DNA of 64,000 nucleotides from positions 1-64,000 of the forward strand of contig JARGPL010000039.1 of assembly GCA_029210175.1 (NCBI GenBank). Direction: 5' to 3'. Positions 44,861 to 53,901 of this stretch are shown piece after piece (the stretch's first letter is position 1; each line of letters starts with the position of its first letter). The translations under genes were made by a program, and so were the position numbers. The DNA comes from Minwuia sp. Its GTDB lineage: Bacteria; Pseudomonadota; Alphaproteobacteria; Minwuiales; Minwuiaceae. The notes below the pieces were generated by a model. It had not been told where the DNA came from, made no database searches, and saw nothing but the letters and a program-made list of their open reading frames with translations.

Positions 44861-46135
44861 TCAGTCGTCGCCCGGGGCAGGTTTCGCCAGTGCGCGATCC
44901 CGGATCTTCTGGCGGAGGTAGGACGGAAACTGCTCCGTCGACGGCTCGACGTCACGCAGCATCTCCTTGGCCACGACCAGCTTGTGCACCTCCGTCGGGC
45001 CATCCGCCAGGCCGATCATGAAGCTGTTCATCAGATGGTCGGTGAAGGGCATTTCCGTCGTGAAGCCAAGCGAGCCATGCAGATGCAGCGCCATGCTGGA
45101 CACGTCGTGCAGCACCTTCGGCATCATCACCTTCACGGCGGACACATTCTGCCGGATCGCCTTCCAGTCCTTGCCCTGATCGGCCATCCAGGCGGTTTCC
45201 AGCACCAGCAGGCGGAACTGCCTGATCTGGATCCAGGCATCGGCCAGCCGTTCCTGAACCATCTGCTTCTGGCCCAGCACCTCCCCCTTCGTGGTGCGGG
45301 AGACGACGCGCTCACAGGTATATTCCAGGCACTTCGTCGCTTCGGCCAGGGCCCGCATGGCGTGGTGCAGGCGACCGCCGCCCAGCCGGGCCTGGGCCAC
45401 GGCGAACCCGTCGCCCCGGCCCCCCAGCCGATGGTCCGCAGGCACCCGCACGTTGTTCCAGCGGATATGGGCGTGCTCCGGTTCCTTCTGGCCGAGATAG
45501 CCGTAGTCCTTGATGATCTCGATGCCCCTGGTCTCGGCGGGCACGATCAGCATCGACTGGCGGCGATGGGGGTTGTTCGCCGTCGGCTCCGTCTCCAGCA
45601 TGACGATGAAGAAAGCTGCGAACTTGGCGTTGGAGGAGAACCATTTCTCGCCGTTGATGACCCATTCGCCATCCTCCAGCACCGCCGTGGTCTCGATCTT
45701 CAAAGGGTCGGCGCCGCCCTGCGGTTCCGTCATCGCGAAGCAGGATACGATCTCGTTGTTGAGCAACGGTTTCAGAAACCGTTCCTTCTGCGCCTCGGTG
45801 CCATACTGGGCCAGGATCTCCGAATTGCCGGTATCGGGCGCCTGGGAACCGAAGGTGATGGGGCCGAAGCGGGAACGACCGAACTGTTCATTCATCAGCG
45901 CCAGTTTCAGCTGGCCATAGCCCTTGCCACCAAGTTCCGGACCCAGATGACAGGCCCACAGGCCACGCTTCTTCACCTGCGCCTGCAGGGGGCGGACGTG
46001 TTTCACGAACGCCGGATCGTGGATGTTCCACTGGCTGCCCAGAATTTCGTCCAGCGGCGCGATCTCGTTGCGGGTGAAGTCTCCGATCCAGTCAAGTTCG
46101 CGCTGGAATTCCGGATCCGTTTCAAATGACCACAT
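44861..46135 (-). CDS. Acyl-CoA dehydrogenase family protein
   Basis: This 424-residue flavoprotein has ACAD motifs: FAMTEPQGGADPLKIETTA (FAD and substrate contacts), INGEKWFSSNAKFA, HAHIRWNNVRVPADHRLGG, QKQMVQERLADAWI, and LHGSLGFTTEMPFTDHLMN near residue 370. The C-terminus DGPTEVHKLVVAKEML is typical. The N-terminus (MWSFETDPEFQRELDWIGDF) resembles ACAD10/11-like proteins. The substrate is unknown. The start is the ATG after GGGGAAGG. Confidence 0.92.
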   Translation of the reverse strand: MWSFETDPEFQRELDWIGDFTRNEIAPLDEILGSQWNIHDPAFVKHVRPLQAQVKKRGLWACHLGPELGGKGYGQLKLALMNEQFGRSRFGPITFGSQAPDTGNSEILAQYGTEAQKERFLKPLLNNEIVSCFAMTEPQGGADPLKIETTAVLEDGEWVINGEKWFSSNAKFAAFFIVMLETEPTANNPHRRQSMLIVPAETRGIEIIKDYGYLGQKEPEHAHIRWNNVRVPADHRLGGRGDGFAVAQARLGGGRLHHAMRALAEATKCLEYTCERVVSRTTKGEVLGQKQMVQERLADAWIQIRQFRLLVLETAWMADQGKDWKAIRQNVSAVKVMMPKVLHDVSSMALHLHGSLGFTTEMPFTDHLMNSFMIGLADGPTEVHKLVVAKEMLRDVEPSTEQFPSYLRQKIRDRALAKPAPGDD

Positions 46136-46169
46136 CAGACATGCCTTCCCCAGGAAATGATGCGCCATT

Positions 46170-46222
46170 CATGCCTGATATCGGCGCGCCACGCCAACAG
46201 CGGAAAGCTGCTGTCAGGCATG
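46170..46222. promoter_or_regulatory. Spaced inverted repeat upstream of the acyl-CoA dehydrogenase
   Basis: CATGCCTGA (46170-46178) faces TCAGGCATG (46214-46222) with a 35-base spacer, 35 bases upstream of the ATG at its near end. It could be paired regulator half-sites or a leader hairpin. Nothing else in this 189-base gap stands out. Confidence 0.3.
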
Positions 46223-46324
46223 CCTCGACCATGCGCACTGTCCAGGAATCAAGCCGCGCCTGAAAAACGCTGGGTCACGTGTGTGCGTGGAACGTCAGTC
46301 ATCCATGCGGGGCAGGGGTGTTTC

Positions 46325-47269
46325 CTACCGGAACGCGATCACCCATCGGCCCCGGCTGCCACCGGCCTCCAGCGCGGCGTGCGCCTTGCTGGCCTCCTCC
46401 GGTGCGACGGTGCCGGCGACGCGCAGGCTGAGCTTGCCTGCTTCAACCAGCTGGCGCAGGCGGTCGAGCTTTTCGTGTTCGCCGTCATAGGTGCGCACCC
46501 AGGTCTGCGTGAACCGGATGTCCCGCACCTGATCGTCAGGGCTGAAACCACGGATGGCCGTGAACACACCCCCGTCACGGATCGCCGGAATGGCAGCCGC
46601 GTTCAGCAGCGCACCGTCGGCCAGACCATCGACGCCATCGGGGAAGTGGCGGCGCACCTCGGCAGCAAGATCGTCGGTCCGGGGTACGATGATGTCCACG
46701 CCCAGCGCCTGCAGCAGCGCCTCATCCTTCGGCGCGGCATCGGCAATGACCGTCAGACCTTCGGTTTTCGCAAGCTGGATGACATAGCCGCCATAGGCGC
46801 CGGGCCCGCCGGTCACCGCCAGCGTCTGGCCAGCCTTCAGGTCCATCAGATCGAGAGACAGGCGTGCCGTCAGCCCGTTCATCGGCAGGGTGCAGGCTTC
46901 CACGTGGCTGGTGTCCTTCGGTGCAGCAACCACAGCCCGCTGGTCGAGCACGATCTGTTCGCGATAGGCACCGTGCGTGCCCTCCGGGCACACCATAGCC
47001 ATCACCCGGTCACCGACCCTGACCCCTGTGGTCACGCCGTCACCCACGGCATCGACGATACCGGCAATGTCCATTCCCGGCACATAGGGCGGCGGGTCCT
47101 TCTTCTGCATCCTGGCGCGGGATCCGTTGCGGGCCATCGTGTCGGTCGGGTTCACGGCGGCTGCATGAACGCTGACGCGCACCTCGCCCGGCCCGGCGTG
47201 TACCTCTGCCACATCAACCACCTGCAAGACCTCCGGTCCGCCGTGAATCATCAACCCGACTGCGCGCAT
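46325..47269 (-). CDS. Medium-chain dehydrogenase/reductase (quinone oxidoreductase-like)
   Basis: This 314-residue MDR protein lacks zinc-binding cysteines, so it resembles NADPH:quinone reductases. The N-terminal GroES-like domain has [20 protein letters not shown] and [15 protein letters not shown]. The cofactor domain has [22 protein letters not shown] near residue 145. The C-terminus GRWVIAFR is the familiar domain end. The ATG has AGGGGCAGGAC upstream. Confidence 0.9.
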   Translation of the reverse strand: MRAVGLMIHGGPEVLQVVDVAEVHAGPGEVRVSVHAAAVNPTDTMARNGSRARMQKKDPPPYVPGMDIAGIVDAVGDGVTTGVRVGDRVMAMVCPEGTHGAYREQIVLDQRAVVAAPKDTSHVEACTLPMNGLTARLSLDLMDLKAGQTLAVTGGPGAYGGYVIQLAKTEGLTVIADAAPKDEALLQALGVDIIVPRTDDLAAEVRRHFPDGVDGLADGALLNAAAIPAIRDGGVFTAIRGFSPDDQVRDIRFTQTWVRTYDGEHEKLDRLRQLVEAGKLSLRVAGTVAPEEASKAHAALEAGGSRGRWVIAFR

Positions 47270-47448
47270 GTCCTGCCCCTGTGCGATGTCATCCGTTCGC
47301 TGATCCGGACAATAGGCCGGTCACCGGCACTCTGCCACCTGCACTGAATTCAACTGATGGTTTGCGCGGGGGTGTGTCCGGCTGGCTGCAGGACTGGCAA
47401 GTTCCACCACCACCTTCCGCGACCAGATCGCCAGCGCGGTCCGCTGTG

Positions 47449-48723
47449 CTATCCCTTCAGCCAGTTCACGATGGTGCCGAAATTGTCCAGGTCGCGTTGC
47501 GCGCGGTCGTCTGTGCTGTTGCGGAGAAAGCCGGACAGCCGCAGCCGCAGCCGCCACCATTTCAGCGGATAATAGAGGAAGACCCGGGGGGACCGCGCAT
47601 CCACCGGAAACTCCCGCGCGATGCGTGCACGGGACGGGAAGGCGCGGCCCAGCAGGCGACCGATCTTGCCCCCGACCGTCGGGGTATCAGCCAGTTCCGC
47701 CTGCAACGCCACGTCGCCCCGTGCCTCGACACTGCGCAAGAGGCTGTGTGCGGCGACAGGGAGGATCGGGTCGTCTGCGCGAATGATCGCCGCCGCCGCG
47801 TCATCCCATGCAATCTGCTGGCCGGGCCATTCCCGCTCCAGCAGGCGCAGGGCCAGCGCAACGCCCCGGGTGGCCTGCTGTTGTCGTGCCAGGTCCCAGA
47901 ATGTCGGCCAGTCGATCTGATGATGGTCCAGAATCCAGGCGATGTCCGTGAGGGTCAGAGGGCCATTGTTGAACTGGTTGTCCAGCACGGCATGGACGCA
48001 GATATGCAGCAACAGGTCTTCCGGGCCGGAAAAGCTGATGTCCTGACCAGCGACGGTGCGTCGGACGGCACGCTGCCCCAGCACCTCGTGGCGTCCCAGG
48101 GCCGGATCGTAGGGCATCAGCGCGCTGGGCGTGGTCGTCAGCGTATGCACCTCCACCGACGCCCCGCCCGGCACCCGGATGGTCGGCAGGTGCTTCGATC
48201 CGGCCAGGTAGACCTCCGGGTTGCCCATGTGCTTCGGGTTGCGTTCCAGCCCGTTGGCCAGAAGCGCGTTGAAGGCCGCCATTGCCTGATCGCGCCTGAC
48301 CAGCACATCCAGATCCCGCATGGGGCGAAGACCGGATTCGGGATAGGCGAAATGGGCGAGGTAGGCACCCTTCAGAAACAGGTGCCCGATGCCGGCGTCG
48401 TCCAGCACGCGGCTGACATGGATCATGTCACGCTGCATCGACAGGGCGCGCAGGGTTGATCTGCGGTAGGCAGCCGCCAGAGTGCGCTGGACTTCTGCCG
48501 GCAGCGTATCGCGCAGTCCCGCCCGTCCGATGCTGTAGTGCAGATAGGGCATGAACCGGTGCTCGGCCGCCCACGCCAGGATCTGTGACCAGTCGTCACC
48601 CGTCAGCGCGCCGATGTCCGACCCCTGCATCTGGTCGGGCCGACAGATCAGCGCCAGGGTCATGTCCTCCCGTGCGACCGCACCGGACATCGGATCAACC
48701 AGTGAATACCCGGGTTCAGTCAT
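47449..48723 (-). CDS. Nucleotidyltransferase-fold protein of the lasso-peptide cluster
   Basis: This 424-residue protein belongs to the NTP_transf_5 type (minimal nucleotidyltransferase fold). It shows FLKGAYLAHFAYPESGLRPM then RDLDVLVRR with the metal-binding Asp pair near residue 140, and LLLHICVHAVLDNQ near 225. Relatives occur in lasso-peptide clusters. One, the pseudomycoidin enzyme, is reported to modify the peptide C-terminus (from memory). It is transcribed away from the precursor gene. The 18 bases at its start match those of the cyclase gene exactly. Confidence 0.8.
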   Translation of the reverse strand: MTEPGYSLVDPMSGAVAREDMTLALICRPDQMQGSDIGALTGDDWSQILAWAAEHRFMPYLHYSIGRAGLRDTLPAEVQRTLAAAYRRSTLRALSMQRDMIHVSRVLDDAGIGHLFLKGAYLAHFAYPESGLRPMRDLDVLVRRDQAMAAFNALLANGLERNPKHMGNPEVYLAGSKHLPTIRVPGGASVEVHTLTTTPSALMPYDPALGRHEVLGQRAVRRTVAGQDISFSGPEDLLLHICVHAVLDNQFNNGPLTLTDIAWILDHHQIDWPTFWDLARQQQATRGVALALRLLEREWPGQQIAWDDAAAAIIRADDPILPVAAHSLLRSVEARGDVALQAELADTPTVGGKIGRLLGRAFPSRARIAREFPVDARSPRVFLYYPLKWWRLRLRLSGFLRNSTDDRAQRDLDNFGTIVNWLKG

Positions 48724-48738
48724 CCGAAATTCCGTTCA
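48721..48738 (-). repeat. Shared 18-bp translation start motif, copy 1 (nucleotidyltransferase)
   Basis: Read on the minus strand, TGAACGGAATTTCGG runs directly into the ATG of the nucleotidyltransferase. The identical sequence precedes the cyclase gene at 55798-55815. Downstream coding sequence diverges immediately. Confidence 0.85.
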
Positions 48739-49074
48739 CGACGTTCAGGCACCGGATTGTTGCTGCGAACACCAGTATACACCGGGCCAAGGCCAGTTGC
48801 CTCCTGCCTCTCTTGTGCTTGTAAATGCGACAAATTTCTCACATTCAGGAACAGAATTCACAGTTTCGCCGACCAGCATTATCACGCCAGAACACAGCGC
48901 ATACCCCTGAAACGTGCAAGAACACAGGATTATCGCTCCGGCAACGGGGAAACGCCCCGCTCACCACAGCTTCGCCGGTGCCGGTTCACAGATATATCGC
49001 TCTTGCCAACCGATGGGCAGATGCGTAGAAACGGAACAGCGCATTTATCCAACGTTCAAAAGCGGAATAGCCTG
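48724..49074. promoter_or_regulatory. 351-bp divergent intergenic region upstream of the lasso precursor
   Basis: This gap separates the minus-strand nucleotidyltransferase from the plus-strand precursor. It is more AT-rich than its surroundings, especially near 48820-48900, and must hold both promoters. Beyond the 18-bp start motif and one small hairpin (GGGGAAACGCCCC, about 48949-48961), I see no clear operator, RNA gene or second precursor. Confidence 0.5.
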
Positions 49075-49224
49075 ATGACACAGCGTACCATCTCCGAAGA
49101 CAACGCCTCCACCATCGAAGGCGACGAGAAGAAGGTTTACGAGAGCCCCGTTCTGAACGTGCTTGGCTCCGAAGAAACCGCGAACCTTACCGCTGCAAAT
49201 TCGGATGCCACGACGGTTAGCTGA
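49075..49224 (+). CDS. Lasso peptide precursor (A)
   Basis: This 49-residue peptide has a leader with the RRE-recognition pattern Y22-x-x-P25-x-L27-x-x-L30-G31 (YESPVLNVLG) and Thr35 at the place of the conserved penultimate leader Thr. If cleavage follows Ala36, the core is the 13 residues NLTAANSDATTVS, with an eight-residue ring Asn1-Asp8. If cleavage follows Thr35, the core starts with Ala and a nine-residue Ala1-Asp9 ring is possible. Asp44 is the only acidic residue in the core. The peptide ends in Ser, matching kinase-bearing lasso clusters. It is alone on its strand, followed by a terminator. Confidence 0.8.
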   Translation: MTQRTISEDNASTIEGDEKKVYESPVLNVLGSEETANLTAANSDATTVS

Positions 49225-49258
49225 TCACGGCTTTGCCTCTGGTGATTGCAGAGATTGA

Positions 49259-49302
49259 TGAGGGTGTGTGGACGCTTGGTTCATGCACCCTCACTCGTTT
49301 TG
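49259..49302 (+). terminator. Terminator downstream of the lasso precursor
   Basis: TGAGGGTGTGTG pairs with CATGCACCCTCA (12 pairs with two G-U) across an 11-base loop. CTCGTTTT follows. It starts 34 bases after the precursor stop, so the precursor is transcribed on its own mRNA. The rest of the 228-base gap to the ABC transporter gene shows nothing else. Confidence 0.75.
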
Positions 49303-49452
49303 CCGCTGATATTTTCCTTGGCCTATTGCAGCAGTTTGACCGTATCGAGCGGCCAGTCCCGACCTAAGAACTGGCTAACCTCGTATTGGTCAGGAAAATT
49401 CTGAGTGGATGAGTTTCCCCAGGCGAGGGATTCAACAAGTTGGCGCCTCCTC

Positions 49453-51177
49453 TCAATCTACGCTCGTCTGTGACGGTGCCACGCTTTCCAAGCATCCGGA
49501 TTTGAGAACGACGATCTGATCAGCATGTTGCCTGGTAGCAGCTCGGTGGCCGATATGAACGATGGCCATTTGTCCGTGCAATTGTTGCAGGGCAGTGACA
49601 ACAGCCTGTTCGTTGGCTTCGTCCAGGGAACTTGTGGCTTCATCCAGGATCAGCAGGCTGGGCTTGCGCAACAGCGCCCGCGCGATGGCAAGCCGCTGAC
49701 GTTCGCCGCCGGAAAGCCGCACACCATTGTCCCCGACCATGGTCTCGAGACCGTCCGGCAGGGCGAAGACGAAGTGGGCTGATGCCATTTCGAGTGCGGC
49801 AACCAGATCAGTCTCGGATGCGTCTGGATTGCCGACCAACAGATTGGCGCGCACCGTGTCATTGAACAGGAACACGTCCTGCGGGACGTAAGCCACCGCG
49901 CGCCGCCATCGGTGCTGCGATGCCTCGTCCAGCGCCGTTCCATCGATCTCGACAGTCCCCTCATCCGGCGTCATCAACCCCATCAGAACGTCCGCCAGGG
50001 TGCTCTTGCCAGACCCGGACGGGCCCGTGATCGCCGTCGTGGTCCTGGCTGGCAGTGAAAGGCTCAAGTCCTGCAATGCCGGTTCCGCACGACCGGTAAA
50101 GGTCAGGGTCACGTTCCTCAGGGTGATGGCTTCGTTCAACTGCCAGCCGGGCGGCTCGCTTTCGGGCACAGGCTCCGCATGCGCGGCACTTTCGGCAATG
50201 AATCGGTCGACAGCCGCCAGCGCGGGTTCCGCATTGAGCCAGCGATGCAGGAACTGCTGAGCAGAAAGCAGCAGAGGCATCAACCGTGCGAACAGGAACG
50301 TCAGCGCGAGCAGTTCAGCCAGTGACAGTGCTAGCCATTCCAGGCCCGCGTAAACGCATAGCGCCAACATCGCCGCGCCAATGGCCTGTTGCAGGCTGCG
50401 GGTCAGGCTGGTGTCGATGCCGAACTTTAGTTGCGTGCGGCGTACCTGGCCGACGGTCCTGACCAGCAATTCGATATGGTGGCGCTCGCTGCCCAGGATC
50501 TTGGTCAGTTTCAATCCGGTGAAGGCCTGCTGCACGTTGGCCATCAGGGCCTGGTTGGCCTTGACCTGCTCCGTACCCAGCCGGGATGCGCTGCGCCGGA
50601 TGCGATGCATGGCGACATAGCCGATTGCGGCGGCAAGGGCGATCAATGCCGCCATCCCGGGGGAGAAGACGAGTGCTACGGCGAAATAGGCAATGGCGGT
50701 TGCAAGGGTTGTCAACAGGGTCAGGCCGGCATTCAATCCCGCGCCGATGCGCTGCACCTCCCCCAACACGAGGTTCATGTGGTCTGTTCGGGTCTGCGCC
50801 GTGATCCAGCGCCAGTCCGCGCGCATCAACTGGCTGATGCAGTTCTCCCGCAAGCCGTCGACAACCCGGAATTGCAGGGTCAGGCTGGTCCGATCCTTGG
50901 CGAACTGGATGACACTGCGCAGCGCGACCAGGGCGACGAAGACCAGCAGGAATCCTGCCAGCGTCGCGGATATGTTCAGCGTATCGAGCAGATCGAGCAG
51001 ATGCTGGACAATGGTGTTGCTGTTGTCGCCACCCATCAGCGATGACAGCAGCGGCACCAGCAGGATGATGCCTATCCCCTCCGTCATGCTGCCTAGCAAT
51101 AGCAGGATGACGAGGGCAAGCAGATGGGGACGAGGTGCGCGCCGTAGCAGGGAATACAGGCTGTTCACGCTGGTCAC
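49453..51177 (-). CDS. Lasso peptide ABC exporter
   Basis: This 574-residue half-transporter fuses six transmembrane segments (residues about 15-310) with a nucleotide-binding domain. The Walker A is GPSGSGKSTLADVLMG near 382, the Q-loop lies in YVPQDVFLFNDTV, and the signature LSGGERQRLAIARALL near 485 precedes LLILDEATSSLDE. It likely exports the mature peptide and gives self-protection. Its ATG overlaps the B2 stop as ATGA, so ABC, B2 and B1 form one minus-strand operon. Confidence 0.93.
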   Translation of the reverse strand: MTSVNSLYSLLRRAPRPHLLALVILLLLGSMTEGIGIILLVPLLSSLMGGDNSNTIVQHLLDLLDTLNISATLAGFLLVFVALVALRSVIQFAKDRTSLTLQFRVVDGLRENCISQLMRADWRWITAQTRTDHMNLVLGEVQRIGAGLNAGLTLLTTLATAIAYFAVALVFSPGMAALIALAAAIGYVAMHRIRRSASRLGTEQVKANQALMANVQQAFTGLKLTKILGSERHHIELLVRTVGQVRRTQLKFGIDTSLTRSLQQAIGAAMLALCVYAGLEWLALSLAELLALTFLFARLMPLLLSAQQFLHRWLNAEPALAAVDRFIAESAAHAEPVPESEPPGWQLNEAITLRNVTLTFTGRAEPALQDLSLSLPARTTTAITGPSGSGKSTLADVLMGLMTPDEGTVEIDGTALDEASQHRWRRAVAYVPQDVFLFNDTVRANLLVGNPDASETDLVAALEMASAHFVFALPDGLETMVGDNGVRLSGGERQRLAIARALLRKPSLLILDEATSSLDEANEQAVVTALQQLHGQMAIVHIGHRAATRQHADQIVVLKSGCLESVAPSQTSVD

Positions 51178-51674
51178 GCCTTGCCCTCCGGCGCGAGACC
51201 GCGGCCGACAAACATGCGGACCACATGATAGTGCGCGAAAGCCTGACCGCCGGTGACGGAAATCGGTCCGGACATGACCCAGGCATGGGCGCTGAGGTCA
51301 CGGGCACCCTTCGCGCGCTCCAACCCGAAATAGATCGCGTGAGGTACCCGATAGAAGCGCAGCAATGTGCGCGCCGCCAATGCCTGTGGATAGCAGTTGG
51401 CATCCCATGGGCAGTACCTCACGGCAAGCGCGATGGTTCGGCGGATCTGTCGGGCGCGTGATGTCTGCCTGTCACCAGTCAGAGGCACCCAGGCGCTGGC
51501 CCCCACGTCCTGTCCATAGAACGGGGCCATTCGCTTCAGGGGGACGGACAGGATCAGCGCCCGATACAGACCGAGCAGCAGCCAGACCGGAAACAGCCAG
51601 ATGATGGTGAATGCAGGCTGGCGGCCGAGGTTGCGACATTTTCGGGCAATTGTTTGGGCCAGCGACATCTGCAT
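51174..51674 (-). CDS. Lasso peptide B2 protein (leader protease)
   Basis: This 166-residue transglutaminase-like cysteine protease cuts the leader from the precursor. The catalytic Cys is in RYCPWDANCYPQALAARTLL near residue 95 and the catalytic His in LSAHAWVMSG near 135. The Asp is not clearly assignable. A hydrophobic N-terminal segment (AFTIIWLFPVWLLLGLYRAL) may associate it with the membrane. The start is uncertain between two ATGs six bases apart. It lies seven bases after the RRE gene. Confidence 0.88.
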   Translation of the reverse strand: MQMSLAQTIARKCRNLGRQPAFTIIWLFPVWLLLGLYRALILSVPLKRMAPFYGQDVGASAWVPLTGDRQTSRARQIRRTIALAVRYCPWDANCYPQALAARTLLRFYRVPHAIYFGLERAKGARDLSAHAWVMSGPISVTGGQAFAHYHVVRMFVGRGLAPEGKA

Positions 51675-51681
51675 GACATTG

Positions 51682-51948
51682 CTAATCTGCCACCAGCCGA
51701 TTCTTGACCAGGTCGGCCAGGAAAGCCTGCACGTCCTTCCGGCAATCCTGCTCCGATACCTCGAACTCGGCGCGGACCAGTGACACCAGTTCATCTTCGG
51801 TCCGCGGCTGTTCCAGCTTATCCCAGATCAGGGCGGCGACACCGCCGACACCGAAATACGAACCATGCTCGATGCTCATCAGCACGGTCTCGCCATCCAT
51901 GTCGGTCGAGACGAAATCGGGCAGGCGACAATAGGTCGTTGAAGACAT
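51682..51948 (-). CDS. Lasso peptide B1 protein (PqqD-like RRE)
   Basis: This 88-residue PqqD-type RiPP recognition element binds the leader and presents it to B2 and the cyclase. The family pattern is LPDFVSTDMDGETVLMSIEHGSYFGVGGVAALIWDKLEQ (abridged; residues about 10-48), followed by the helix pair DELVSLVRAEFEVSEQDC and VQAFLADLVKNRLV. An ATG 15 bases upstream is also possible. It leads the minus-strand B1-B2-ABC operon. Confidence 0.9.
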   Translation of the reverse strand: MSSTTYCRLPDFVSTDMDGETVLMSIEHGSYFGVGGVAALIWDKLEQPRTEDELVSLVRAEFEVSEQDCRKDVQAFLADLVKNRLVAD

Positions 51949-52136
51949 GTACTCTGGTTCCATCCCTTGGTATGCGGCCTTAATAGGGCATAATCCGACG
52001 TGTTGGCAAAAGGAGTTTCCCAGTCGGTTTCGGGAGGCATGCCTTGCATCACACCCGGTTCGCAGAACGGTTCCCCCCTGACGATCTTTGCTTTAGTAGT
52101 TTTGGCAGAGATCAGGACACCATCGACGGATAAATC

Positions 52137-53039
52137 ATGCCCCGCTTCTGCAAGGCCTATGGTCTCACCATAGAGTCAGACATTGCCCTGCCAGAACTGC
52201 TCGCAGCCGCTCACGAAGGTGGACCTGCGGACATCACGATTTCTCGTGGCCCTGTTCGTGTGCCAGCTGTTGGGCAAGTGAAGCAGATTTCGCCCTTTAT
52301 CTGGGTTGGTGAAGATGCCTTCTGGCTTCATGTGCCAGGTGTCGCCCGTTTTTCAGTGGTCGGTGCGTCAAAGATTACCATCGATCCTGAGCCTGGCGTG
52401 GACGAGGCGTCCATCCGCGTGTTCCTGCTGGGGTCGGTTCTGGGTGCGGTTCTGTTCCAGCGCGGTTTCCTGCTGTTGCATGGCAACGCGGTCGAAGTTG
52501 ACGGCGGGTGCGTGATCTGCATCGGGCCATCCGGAGTGGGGAAATCCACGCTTGCGGCCGGTTTCCTGCAGCGCGGATACCGGATGCTTGCCGATGACGT
52601 GGTGCCGATAGATGCTGACTGTGCTGCCGTTCCGGGCTTTCCCCGGCTCAAGATCTGGCAGGATGCAGCCGAGAAGATGGCCATAAATACAACGGCGCAA
52701 ACGCGCGTGCGGCCGGACATGAACAAGTTCAACCTGATGACTCGGGACAATTTCAGCGATGCACGCTTGCCCGTGCGCTGGATCTATATTCTCAGCAGCG
52801 AGAACCGGGATGGATTCGAGGTTCAGCCGATCCATGGCATGCATCGCTTTGCGCCGCTGCGCGAGAACACTTACCGACGCCGTTTGATGGAAGGCATGGC
52901 CCTGCAGCCGGAGCATCTGAAACGCTGCGGTGAGCTGGCATCGAAGGTGCGTCTGACCAGGCTGGTTCGGCCAAAGACCGGTTTCGATATCGATGGGTTG
53001 GTCGACACGATCCTGGCAGACATCAGGACCGCGGGTTGA
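52137..53039 (+). CDS. HprK-like kinase of the lasso cluster
   Basis: This 300-residue protein has a C-terminal half like HPr kinase: P-loop IGPSGVGKSTLAAGFLQRGY near residues 127-145, DDVVPIDADCAAVPGFPRLK, and a late GMALQPEHLKRCGELAS stretch. The N-terminal half is the divergent domain common to lasso kinases. In the paeninodin type such enzymes phosphorylate the side chain of the C-terminal Ser of the precursor (from memory), and the precursor here ends in Ser. It is divergent from B1 and is followed by the sulfotransferase after one base. Confidence 0.88.
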   Translation: MPRFCKAYGLTIESDIALPELLAAAHEGGPADITISRGPVRVPAVGQVKQISPFIWVGEDAFWLHVPGVARFSVVGASKITIDPEPGVDEASIRVFLLGSVLGAVLFQRGFLLLHGNAVEVDGGCVICIGPSGVGKSTLAAGFLQRGYRMLADDVVPIDADCAAVPGFPRLKIWQDAAEKMAINTTAQTRVRPDMNKFNLMTRDNFSDARLPVRWIYILSSENRDGFEVQPIHGMHRFAPLRENTYRRRLMEGMALQPEHLKRCGELASKVRLTRLVRPKTGFDIDGLVDTILADIRTAG

Positions 53040-53040
53040 A

Positions 53041-53895
53041 ATGGGTGGCATCTACTGGCTGGCATCCTATCCGAAGTCCGGGAACACATGGTTCCGGACC
53101 TTCCTGCAGAACCTGATGAGCGTTGCCGACACGCCGACTGATATCAACAAGCTGAACACGGGTAGTATCGCGTCCAGCAGGAACTGGATCGATGATGTGA
53201 TCGGTTTCGACACGTCCGACCTGCGCCAGGACGAGATCGAGAGCCTCCGTCCCCATGTCTATCGCTGGATGTGCCGTGGCGACGGCGTCGCCTATCACAA
53301 GATTCATGATGCCTACACCCATACGGGTGAAGGACGGCCGCTGGTTGATGATATTGCCACGCTTGGAGCGCTCTACATCATCCGCAACCCGCTGGATGTT
53401 GCGCCATCCTATGCCGGTCACCGCAATTGCAGCATTGATGATGCGATAGGCTCCATGGGCGATCCGAGACACGCGCTGGCACGATCGCAGAAGGCGCTGC
53501 CTGATCAGTTGCTGCAGTTCGTGGGGACCTGGTCACAACACGTCATCAGTTGGGTGGATGCGGAACGGTTGAACGTGAAGGTCATCCGCTACGAGGACAT
53601 GCATGCGACGCCAGATCGAACGTTCGGGTCCGCCGCAGACTTTCTGGGCCTCGACACGGATACCGAGCGACGCAGGCGTGCAATCGACTTCAGCAGTTTC
53701 GATATCGTTGCGGGGCAGGAGGCTCGTTCGGGGTTTCGGGAGCGGCCGCCGCAGGCGGAGCGGTTCTTCCGCAAAGGGGTTGCCGGTGACTGGCGCGAGT
53801 CTTTGACCGATGCCCAGGTCACACGGATCATCGCGGACCATGGGATCGTGATGTCCCGTTTCGGTTATCTGGATGCGGCGATGCAACCCGTCTGA
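53041..53895 (+). CDS. Sulfotransferase of the lasso cluster
   Basis: This 284-residue PAPS-dependent sulfotransferase has the 5'-phosphosulfate loop YPKSGNTW at residues 10-17 and the 3'-phosphate motif YIIRNPLDVAPSYAGH near 115-130. The late motif VIRYEDMHATPDRTF and the C-terminal FFRKGVAGDWRESLT are typical of cytosolic-type sulfotransferases. The start one base after the kinase stop shows coupling and favours a role in the same modification step. Sulfation of a lasso peptide is inference and would be unusual. Confidence 0.9.
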   Translation: MGGIYWLASYPKSGNTWFRTFLQNLMSVADTPTDINKLNTGSIASSRNWIDDVIGFDTSDLRQDEIESLRPHVYRWMCRGDGVAYHKIHDAYTHTGEGRPLVDDIATLGALYIIRNPLDVAPSYAGHRNCSIDDAIGSMGDPRHALARSQKALPDQLLQFVGTWSQHVISWVDAERLNVKVIRYEDMHATPDRTFGSAADFLGLDTDTERRRRAIDFSSFDIVAGQEARSGFRERPPQAERFFRKGVAGDWRESLTDAQVTRIIADHGIVMSRFGYLDAAMQPV

Positions 53896-53901
53896 ACCCT
53901 G

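Noticed and set aside
51964-52136. A second lasso precursor between the RRE and kinase genes
   Set aside because: No short frame with the Y-x-x-P-x-L leader pattern occurs on either strand. The segment is only a divergent promoter.
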